This document shows, piece after piece, positions 57,726-64,000 of a stretch of DNA of 64,000 nt. The stretch comes from Methylotenera sp. (GTDB taxonomy: Bacteria; Pseudomonadota; Gammaproteobacteria; Burkholderiales; Methylophilaceae): assembly GCA_013141495.1 (NCBI GenBank), contig JABFQV010000008.1, forward strand, positions 1 to 64,000. Direction: 5' to 3'. A program made the position numbers and the translations under genes. The stretch's first letter is position 1. Every line of letters starts with the position of its first letter. The notes beneath the pieces are model-generated. The model had not been told where the DNA came from and made no database searches. It was given only the letters and a program-made list of their open reading frames with translations.

Positions 57726-59097
57726 GACTAATCTCTGTAGATAAATTATTCACAGTTTGTTTGGTATTGCCCATAATAAAAGGCAATTCCTCATTTTTAA
57801 ACTGCAATGAGCGACCATCTACCCCAATTTTTAATGCCTTTTGAATCAGGTAGGTTTTATTTGCGGGATGAATATCTTCAGGCACGCGCTGACCATTCGC
57901 CAAGTAATAAAGCTTGAGCTTTCCTCTCACAATCACATCCAACACACCGCCGATAGTCACGGCTTCATCCAGCTTGGTGATAATAGCGCCATCCAAACCT
58001 TTGCCTTTGTACGCTCTAATCACATCGGTGAGCGTTTCCCCCGTACTAGTGGCGTTTAGGCATAGCAGTTTTTTAATCGGGGCGCTAGTGTTCGACAACA
58101 TAGCAATCTGCTCTGTTACCATTGTGTCGCGCTGGCTCACGCCAACGGTGTCGATTAAAATCGTGCGCTTGCCTTTGAGTTCATTCAGGGCGATTTTAAG
58201 GTCTGCTTCATCTTTAACCGCATGCACCATCACGCCAAGAATCTTACCGTATATTCTGAGCTGTTCATGACCGCCGATACGATACGCATCTGTGGTAATC
58301 AGCCCTAGGCTTTCAGTGCCATGTTTCATCACATAGCGCGCTGCAAGCTTGGCCGTTGTTGTGGTTTTACCAACGCCAGTCGGGCCAATCAGCGCAAATA
58401 TCCCGCCTTGGTCTAACATGCCGCTTTCATTTGAAATACTATCCAGATTTTTGCTCAAAATAGACTTAACCCAAGCTAAAGCCTTTGGCTCATCCAAGTT
58501 TGCGGGTAGCTTTTCAGAGAGCATTCTAGCCAGTGCCGCACTAAAGCCAGCAGACAACAATATGTTTAATAACTGTGTTTTAGTCGGGTACTGCTGCTGT
58601 ACGTTGCCCCAGGCAATGGTCGTGAGCTGAGATTCAAAAACGTCACGCATACTGCGCATCTCATGCAGAATCTCAGTCATTTTCATGCTGGCATCCAACA
58701 TAGAAGCCTGCATAAGGCTATCTGGCATGGCTGGTTGACTGCTGATAGGCGCTGGCTGCGTTACATGTATTTGCGGTGCTGGTGTTTCAGGATATGTCAT
58801 GGTCGGCGCAAAAGGTTGCGCTTGGTTACTATGAAACCCCTCAATTTTTTTATTGATAACGGAGATTATCGCAGATGGATTATCGTTGCCAAATCCCTCG
58901 GTGTGGCTACGATACGAAGCTTCCACCATGGCAGCATTGTCAACAATCGCATCTAGGTCTTCTTCCTTAAGCGCGGTAATCTTGTTACCACCCTCAACTG
59001 TGCGGTTGGATAAGATAATGGCATCCTCACCCAACTCCAGACGCACCTGTTTGAGCGCCTCACGAGAGTTAATGCCAAAAAATTGTTTGATATTCAT
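57718..59097 (-). CDS. flhF: Flagellar GTPase FlhF
   Basis: FlhF is an SRP-type GTPase placing polar flagella. At 459 residues it has an N-terminal B region (begins MNIKQFFGINSREALKQVRLELGEDAIILSNR). NG domains follow, with GPTGVGKTTTTAKLAARY, DAYRIGGHEQLRIY, DTVGVSQRD and TKLDEA. It is preceded by flhD (12-base gap) and followed by flhG. Position directly behind flhD, not behind flhA, is unusual. Confidence 0.95.
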   Translation of the reverse strand: MNIKQFFGINSREALKQVRLELGEDAIILSNRTVEGGNKITALKEEDLDAIVDNAAMVEASYRSHTEGFGNDNPSAIISVINKKIEGFHSNQAQPFAPTMTYPETPAPQIHVTQPAPISSQPAMPDSLMQASMLDASMKMTEILHEMRSMRDVFESQLTTIAWGNVQQQYPTKTQLLNILLSAGFSAALARMLSEKLPANLDEPKALAWVKSILSKNLDSISNESGMLDQGGIFALIGPTGVGKTTTTAKLAARYVMKHGTESLGLITTDAYRIGGHEQLRIYGKILGVMVHAVKDEADLKIALNELKGKRTILIDTVGVSQRDTMVTEQIAMLSNTSAPIKKLLCLNATSTGETLTDVIRAYKGKGLDGAIITKLDEAVTIGGVLDVIVRGKLKLYYLANGQRVPEDIHPANKTYLIQKALKIGVDGRSLQFKNEELPFIMGNTKQTVNNLSTEISRG

Positions 59098-59109
59098 ACT
59101 AAATCTAAC

Positions 59110-59427
59110 TTAAGTTATTTCTTCAGCAGATTGACTTGCTAAAAGAATAGACGTGTGTAAATGCGCCTGCTGGCGCTCTTTTGAATAATTAGTCAGCATG
59201 CCAAGCACCGCGCTGTCATCAAAACGAAAGCGCGTAAGCATCATATTGGTACTGCTGAGCTTTACCACCTGAACGTTACTTAAGCTATCCAGCAAATCCG
59301 CAATTTCTTTACTCACCCCCAGCAGGAACATCGCAGTCGCTTTATCTGCGCTAATAAGCTGCTTCGCCATCATCAAATAGTTGAGATTTGCGTCTTTTAT
59401 TTCAGACATCATATCTTTTACATTCAT
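59110..59427 (-). CDS. flhD: FlhD-like flagellar transcriptional regulator
   Basis: This 105-residue protein aligns by eye with FlhD. The N-terminus NLNYLMMAKQLISADKATAMFLLGVSKEIADLL and the later FRFDDSAVLGMLTNYS and LHTSILLAS correspond to conserved FlhD blocks. FlhD normally works as a FlhD4C2 complex to switch on flagellar class II genes. No flhC follows: flhF starts 12 bases later, and there is no FlhC-like frame in the window. It may use an flhC elsewhere, or act alone. Confidence 0.82.
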   Translation of the reverse strand: MNVKDMMSEIKDANLNYLMMAKQLISADKATAMFLLGVSKEIADLLDSLSNVQVVKLSSTNMMLTRFRFDDSAVLGMLTNYSKERQQAHLHTSILLASQSAEEIT

Positions 59428-59506
59428 TTCACTTCCTAATTCGTTGTTTCTATTAAAAAAACCGTGTTGCGATTGGGTTTGTGCAATGTAACGCTTAAAG
59501 CATGAT

Positions 59507-59556
59507 CAACCAATGGGTTGTTATCTATTTACCATGTAAGAGTTTGTCTTACATGG
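59507..59556. promoter_or_regulatory. Inverted repeats upstream of flhD
   Basis: CCATGTAAGA (59532-59541) and TCTTACATGG (59547-59556) form a perfect 10-base stem around GTTTG, 105 bases upstream of the flhD start. CAACC/GGTTG flank four bases at 59507-59520. No T-run follows. It is probably an operator or leader hairpin of flhD. Confidence 0.45.
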
Positions 59557-59926
59557 ATGCCGTGTTAGGCTTTATGATTTAATTGACTCGCTTCTGCTAG
59601 CTTGTTTTTATTGGCTGTTTATGTCATGACATATCTAACATAAATGATAGAGACATTATATTTAATTGATATTAAAATCAAATAGTTATAAATATTTCTT
59701 ATGATATTAAGATATTCAATATCTCAGTTGGAATCATCGTGTTTTTTTGAATAAAATTTCCGATTGCTATTGGTTGCGGCATTGAACCAAATTCATCAAT
59801 CAACCGTTACAATTTTTGCCTACTTTGTTTTATGTTCACGTTATTAGGCGAAGATAAGGCTCTTAACTGGCAACAGGCTTGATTGATTCGCTAGCTAACA
59901 TAGTCAACTAGATTCAAGGGTGGGAT

Positions 59927-59950
59927 TGCTATAATCGGGAGTTTTTCCCG
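59927..59950 (+). promoter_or_regulatory. Candidate extended -10 promoter for the NarX-like kinase
   Basis: TGCTATAAT (59927-59935, TG extended -10) precedes a short CGGGA/TCCCG hairpin at 59936-59950. The -35 region is poor. The transcript would have a leader of roughly 65 bases before ATG 60006. Confidence 0.45.
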
Positions 59951-60005
59951 TGATGAAAGCATTCAAAATCTATACTATGCCTAAGCCATTAAAAAATAAG
60001 TGTAT

Positions 60006-61412
60006 ATGAGTCTTCAGCTTAAATTAAATTTGATCATTACCGGCTTGCTATTGCTACTGTTAAGCGTAGGCGCGGTATTTGTCGTAAAAAACGCAAGTGA
60101 AGACGTTCGTGCGGAAGTTACCTCGACCGCAAACTTGGCATTGCATTTATTGGATGCTGAAATACTGCATTACACCTCTGATTTTGGTTGGCTTAACAAC
60201 GCAGAGGGTGCCTCGATTTTTAGGCTGAAAAACTTGGGTAATATCAGGCACTTAAAAATAGAGTTTTATGATATTAACGGTAATTTGCGTGAAACTAACC
60301 GCAACAAGCAACAAAAAACAGACCAAAATTCACCGCCAGCTTGGTTTGCAAACGCAATGAGTTTATCTGGCGCCGGTATGCAAGCGCAAACGAGAAATAT
60401 CATATTGAGCGGACGTTATGTAGGTGAGTTGGTGGTGACGCCAGACCCAAGCTACGAGATTGCTGAAGTGTGGGATGACACTGTTGGGTTGCTTGGTTTA
60501 GCCACAGTATTTTTTGTGATGATCAATGTATTGGTTTATTTTGCTGTGAAATATACATTTAAGCCTGTTGGTAGAATTTTAGAGGCTTTAACGCAAATGG
60601 AGCAGGGCCAGTTTAATAGCAGGTTGCCAGATTTTAAGCAGGTTGAATTGAAGGGAATTGGTCAAAAATTTAATGCCATGGCGGGTGCTTTGCAAAGTAG
60701 CACACAAAATAACCACCGCTTAACGCAGCAAATAATTCGATTGCAAGAAGATGAACGTAAAAGCTTGGCGCGGGATATTCATGATGAAATTGGACAGTAT
60801 TTAACGGCTATTCATGTGGATGCGAGCGCGATTTTGAACGGTAAAAAACTATCTCTTGCCAAAGAGAGTGCGCAAGCCATTAGCAATGTTACGCGTCAAA
60901 TGATGGACATGGTACATGAAATTTTACAGCGTTTACGACCGCGTGCTTTGGATGAACTGGGGTTAGGTCTGGCTTTAGGCGAACTCATTCACCATTGGCG
61001 TCAGCGATGCAGAAACGTCAATATTATTCATAATATTGTAAGTAATGTGGGTGTTATTGATGAAGCAGTCTCTATTACTGCATATCGTGTGGTGCAGGAG
61101 TGTTTAACCAATATTGCTAAGCATGCCAACGCCCGCCGAGTGACCGTTAGCATGAAGCAGGATGAAAAATTTATTACTCTACATATTGAAGATGATGGGG
61201 TAGGTTTCGATCCAACGGGTACTGCAGAAGGTTTTGGGTTGGCAGGTATGAAAGAGCGTATTCAAGGTTTGATGGGTGAAATGAGCATTGAGTCATCCAG
61301 AAGTCCAAACCCTGTAAACCATGATGGACAAAATCAAGGCATGATCAATCAAGGGACTAGAATAATGGTTAAATTGCCGAAACAAGCAATTGTTGCGAAA
61401 AGTGTTACTTAA
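60006..61412 (+). CDS. NarX/DegS-type sensor histidine kinase
   Basis: This 468-residue inner-membrane kinase has TM1 (about 7-27), a periplasmic sensor (about 30-155), TM2 (about 160-182) and a HAMP domain. HisKA_3 with phospho-His in RDIHDEIGQYLTAIHVDA and an ATPase domain with DDGVGFDP and GFGLAGMKERI follow. The track of possible starts is GTG 60000 or ATG 60006; both lack a strong ribosome site. The response regulator overlaps by one base. Confidence 0.9.
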   Translation: MSLQLKLNLIITGLLLLLLSVGAVFVVKNASEDVRAEVTSTANLALHLLDAEILHYTSDFGWLNNAEGASIFRLKNLGNIRHLKIEFYDINGNLRETNRNKQQKTDQNSPPAWFANAMSLSGAGMQAQTRNIILSGRYVGELVVTPDPSYEIAEVWDDTVGLLGLATVFFVMINVLVYFAVKYTFKPVGRILEALTQMEQGQFNSRLPDFKQVELKGIGQKFNAMAGALQSSTQNNHRLTQQIIRLQEDERKSLARDIHDEIGQYLTAIHVDASAILNGKKLSLAKESAQAISNVTRQMMDMVHEILQRLRPRALDELGLGLALGELIHHWRQRCRNVNIIHNIVSNVGVIDEAVSITAYRVVQECLTNIAKHANARRVTVSMKQDEKFITLHIEDDGVGFDPTGTAEGFGLAGMKERIQGLMGEMSIESSRSPNPVNHDGQNQGMINQGTRIMVKLPKQAIVAKSVT

Positions 61413-62050
61413 TGATCACTATTAAGTTGATGTTGGTCGATGATCACGCCGTCGTAAGATCAGGGTTACGACGCTTGTTGGAGCTTAATAAACGCGTAGA
61501 AGTGATTGCAGAAGCTGATTCAGGTGAGCAGGCTTATCAGTGCTATGGAGAGTTAAAGCCAGATATTGTTGTGATGGATATTTCCATGCCTGGCATGGGC
61601 GGCCTAGAGTCTGCGCGGCGAATTATTAAGCGCTACCCGGCAGCTAAAATCGTTATTTTCTCCATGCATGAATCCGCCTCATTTGCGTCTCAAGCATTAA
61701 AGTCTGGTGTGAAGGGGTATGTCACCAAAACGGGTGCCGCTGAAGATTTAACGCATGCAGTGCTGGAGGTGGCGAATGGAAAAACCTTTTTAAGTGCTGA
61801 AATTGCGCAAAAAATAGCGTTAGAAACACTCTCGGGTCAGGATGATCCGATGCATCAACTCTCAGGAAGAGAGTTTGAAGTATTTAGATTGTTGGCTGAA
61901 GGTAAAAAGGTAGAGGAAGTGGCTGATATGCTAAAAATCAGCCAAAAAACCGTGGCCAATTATTACACCATGATTAAACAGAAGTTGGGCGTATCTAGCC
62001 CAATTGATATGGTACGTCTTGCTATACGTCACGGTCTGGTTGAAGGATAG
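61412..62050 (+). CDS. NarL/LuxR-type response regulator
   Basis: This 212-residue protein has a receiver domain (Asp10 and Asp11, phospho-Asp in DIVVMDISMPGMGG) and a LuxR-type helix-turn-helix (LSGREFEVFRLLAEGKKVEEVADMLKISQKTVANYYTMIKQKLGV). The start overlaps the kinase stop (TAATG), so both are one unit. Target genes are unknown; divergent flhD is a candidate. Confidence 0.93.
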   Translation: MITIKLMLVDDHAVVRSGLRRLLELNKRVEVIAEADSGEQAYQCYGELKPDIVVMDISMPGMGGLESARRIIKRYPAAKIVIFSMHESASFASQALKSGVKGYVTKTGAAEDLTHAVLEVANGKTFLSAEIAQKIALETLSGQDDPMHQLSGREFEVFRLLAEGKKVEEVADMLKISQKTVANYYTMIKQKLGVSSPIDMVRLAIRHGLVEG

Positions 62051-62077
62051 TTGTTTGCACAAGAACTCTCCAGCGGC

Positions 62078-62140
62078 GTTGCCCCTGCCTTGCCGTACTA
62101 AACGTACTGTCTGCATTGGTGCGCCTTGCACTTCATCCTG
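62078..62140 (+). repeat. Intergenic repeat copy B
   Basis: It has the same layout as copy A at 33503. GTTGC, 17 bases on GTAC, a five-base loop, GTAC, 11 bases, then GTGCGCCT. It lies between the response regulator and Sel1 genes. Confidence 0.6.
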
Positions 62141-62234
62141 CTCGCTCATTTAATCAGCGCCTCCCTAAGTGGTAGGCAAAAATACATTTTAAATTAACTC
62201 AGCACTCAATTAAACCAGTACTCTAAGGAAAAGT

Positions 62235-63059
62235 ATGAAAAAAAAGTTATTGAATAGCATGTTATTTGCTTTTGTTGCATTCGCCTCATGTGAAAGCTTT
62301 GCAGGGTTTGATGAGGGTAAGTCCGCTTTTATGGCGCGTGATTTTGCAACGGCACTTAAGGAGTTTCAACCATTAGCGAATAGTGGTGATAAACAGGCGC
62401 AACATATTCTGGGTATGATGTACGACGAAGGACAGGGTGTAAAGCAAGATTATGTACAAGCTGCAGCGTGGTACAAAAAAGCAGGTACACAAGGTCATCA
62501 AGATGCGCAGTACAATTTAGGTGTGATGTATGCACAAGCGCAGGGTTTGGAACAAAACGATATTGAATCAGCCAAGTGGTTTCAAAAGGCGGCAAGTCAA
62601 GGCCATATTTTATCGCAATTTGCACTAGGCCGACTTTATACGGTGGGGCGCGGCGTTAAGGCGGATGCCACATCAGCTAATCACTGGTATCGTAAAGCTG
62701 CCGAGCAAAGTCATTACAAAGCGCAGTTGGCGTTAGGTAAAAACTATTTAGATGGAAACGGCGTTAAAAAAGATGTGAAGGTAGCAGAAAGCTGGATCCG
62801 TAAATCTGCCGAACAAGGCCACCATAAAGCGGAATATGAATTAGGGTTGCTGTATCGAGATGGTATTGCTGTGAAAAAAGATGCAAAAGAAGCTTACATG
62901 TGGTTTGAGCTTGCAGTTAAGCAAGAGCATGTTGGTGCTAAACAAGCGGCTGATGCATTAGCAAAAACAATGAAAGCCGAAGAGATAGCCGCGGCTAAAT
63001 TAGCCGCGAGTAGCTGGCATGCCAAGTTACCAGCCAATGCTAATCCGCAAGCACACTAA
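62235..63059 (+). CDS. Sel1-repeat (TPR-like) secreted protein
   Basis: This 274-residue protein has a signal peptide (about 1-23, CESFAG). About six Sel1-like repeats of 36 residues follow (AQHILGMMYDEGQGVKQDYVQAAAWYKKAG and so on), then a basic C-terminal tail. Sel1 proteins are periplasmic or surface scaffolds for protein contacts. It has its own promoter region, 185 bases after the regulator, with AAGGAAAAG before the ATG. Confidence 0.9.
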   Translation: MKKKLLNSMLFAFVAFASCESFAGFDEGKSAFMARDFATALKEFQPLANSGDKQAQHILGMMYDEGQGVKQDYVQAAAWYKKAGTQGHQDAQYNLGVMYAQAQGLEQNDIESAKWFQKAASQGHILSQFALGRLYTVGRGVKADATSANHWYRKAAEQSHYKAQLALGKNYLDGNGVKKDVKVAESWIRKSAEQGHHKAEYELGLLYRDGIAVKKDAKEAYMWFELAVKQEHVGAKQAADALAKTMKAEEIAAAKLAASSWHAKLPANANPQAH

Positions 63060-63131
63060 TTTTTTGAGGGCTATGGTTTTAAGGTTGGCAGATTAAACCT
63101 AGACGTCCCATTATGGTTTGAGGTGCAAAAA

Positions 63132-63161
63132 AAAGCCACGCAAAGTATTTTGCGTGGCTTT
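63132..63161. terminator. Bidirectional terminator after the Sel1 gene
   Basis: AAAGCCACGCAAA (63132-63144) pairs perfectly with TTTGCGTGGCTTT (63149-63161) around four bases. A- and T-runs flank both sides, between two convergent genes. Confidence 0.88.
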
Positions 63162-63278
63162 AAAAATGTTACAAATGTTAGCTAACTTTGGAGATTAACT
63201 GGGTGTAATTTTAGCTAGCAGTTAAAATTTAGATAAGGGAATGTATCATCAGTTTTCTAGGAGTTTGTCCCAATATAA

Positions 63279-63656
63279 TCAATGGGTTAATTCATTTAGC
63301 ACTTTTAGCGAATCCATTGCTTTAACACTATAAATAGTCCAATGTTGTTTACCACCCGCCCGCACAATCGAACAGCCAAGCGGCATTGGCGCAGCTTTAG
63401 GTGGTAAAGTCTGTTTAGTATGATCGGCAGTTTGCACATTCATAAACCATCTATCCACCCATACTTGCAAAGTTTGAGTAGGGTCTGTATTTTGTATCGA
63501 AATAAGTTTTCCGTCGCTTATTGAACAATCTGCGGAATCCTCTTCTACAAATTTTACCTTAGCAATAATATTTTCTGAGGCTAGAGATTCCTCTGCACAG
63601 GCTATGTGGAAGGACATTAGACACGCTACGATAACGCAAAATATTTTTTTTAACAT
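63279..63656 (-). CDS. Small secreted protein of unknown function
   Basis: This 125-residue protein has a clear signal peptide (MLKKIFCVIVACLMSFHIACAEE; the Cys at 20 lacks a full lipobox). The mature part contains two Cys residues, one in DSADCSISDGK and one in PLGCSIVRAGG, which may form a disulphide, and a WVDRWFM segment. No known family is recognised. It lies 27 bases downstream of another small gene at the window edge, so the two are probably one operon. Confidence 0.7.
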   Translation of the reverse strand: MLKKIFCVIVACLMSFHIACAEESLASENIIAKVKFVEEDSADCSISDGKLISIQNTDPTQTLQVWVDRWFMNVQTADHTKQTLPPKAAPMPLGCSIVRAGGKQHWTIYSVKAMDSLKVLNELTH

Positions 63657-63683
63657 TGCTAGATTCCTATAAGTAGATACACC

Positions 63684-64000
63684 TTAAAGCGGCGTATATT
63701 CAAGCGTATTGGCATCCATTTGAAATGGGTTTATTCGTGGTGTCGATAGTGCTTCTTTAGCTATTCTGCGGGCATCAGCATCGATGTGCTTGGATATGTC
63801 GTTGAGCATTTGTTTAACATTTTTATTGCAATTATCACTGAGGTGAAGTTCGTTATTATCTTGCTTGATGCTAAGTAATTTGGCTGAAGTAACTTCAATA
63901 TTTTGCGCCGCAATAGTCAATTTTTGCGGGTTAATTGTTTTAGTAAAAGTAAATTCATTTTTCCCGCCATAGGCCTGTAATAGCATGGTGTATAAGCCAG
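63684..64000 (-). CDS. Partial protein of unknown function, cut by the window edge
   Basis: The frame stays open to the right edge of the window, so the N-terminus lies beyond it; a Met codon at 63986 could be internal. The visible 105 residues have basic and beta-like stretches (FTFTKTINPQKLTIAAQNIEV) and a Cys near the middle (LSDNCNKNVKQML). The C-terminus contains DADARRIAKEAL. No family is recognised. Followed by the small secreted protein in the same direction. Confidence 0.6.
   Translation of the reverse strand, partial: GLYTMLLQAYGGKNEFTFTKTINPQKLTIAAQNIEVTSAKLLSIKQDNNELHLSDNCNKNVKQMLNDISKHIDADARRIAKEALSTPRINPFQMDANTLEYTPL

Larger units (their letters stand above)
59428..60005. other. 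578-base intergenic region between flhD and the NarX-like kinase gene
   Basis: This AT-rich non-coding region serves two divergent genes. It holds a perfect 10-base inverted repeat (59532-59556) and a short CAACC/GGTTG stem (59507-59520). It also has a -10-like element for the kinase gene (59930-59935). No RNA gene or ORF stands out in the rest. Confidence 0.5.

Overview
The window looks like a chromosomal segment of a betaproteobacterial methylotroph of the family Methylophilaceae, probably Methylotenera or a close relative. This rests on three things: an mxaRSACKL methanol-oxidation accessory cluster, a cytochrome operon whose c-type member resembles Methylophilus cytochrome c'' and SHP, and betaproteobacterial gene orders (dusB-fis-purH, rsmD-coaD-fdx, ftsE-ftsX). 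The assignment is by recognition, not by a database search.

Left part (1-13.6 kb). An AT-rich, gene-poor edge holds a degenerate tRNA 3' part, a terminator and short GC-rich inverted motifs that look like the scar of an integrated element. A long leftward block follows: two amino-acid transporters, aminopeptidase apeB, hemF, purD, a two-gene ATPase plus putative nuclease insertion, purH, fis, dusB, a Cys-cluster protein and a CinA-like protein. The ATPase/nuclease pair sits inside the purine operon between purH and purD and is the best candidate for an undescribed (defence-like) system.

Middle (13.8-31.8 kb). A BON lipoprotein, a cation-diffusion transporter and a five-gene operon (cytochrome b561, SHP-type cytochrome, diheme cytochrome DHC, QseB-like regulator, QseC-like kinase) appear linked by identical CTTAAG-type operator/promoter modules. 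Then come ftsX and ftsE, a MocR regulator, mxaRSACKL read rightward, and ftsY. The mxa block plus the MocR gene separates ftsY from ftsEX. Two YeeE/YedE half-transporters and a FadL-type porin follow.

Right part (32-64 kb). Two M16 peptidases, rsmD, coaD, a ferredoxin, gloA, a GIY-YIG protein, a GGDEF protein, a cold-shock protein and infA lead to a heavy-metal RND efflux operon with a His-containing membrane protein upstream. A signalling block follows: an HD-GYP regulator, a roughly 2030-residue hybrid kinase and a PAS-GGDEF-EAL protein. It converges on a leftward flhD-flhF-flhG set that has no flhC and whose FlhG has a degenerate Walker A. The end of the window has a NarX/NarL-type two-component system, a Sel1-repeat protein and two small unknown genes, one cut by the window edge. 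Two copies of an intergenic repeat with fixed internal spacing lie at 33.5 and 62.1 kb. Apart from the first 800 bases and the purine-operon insertion, this is core chromosome with methylotroph-specific modules.
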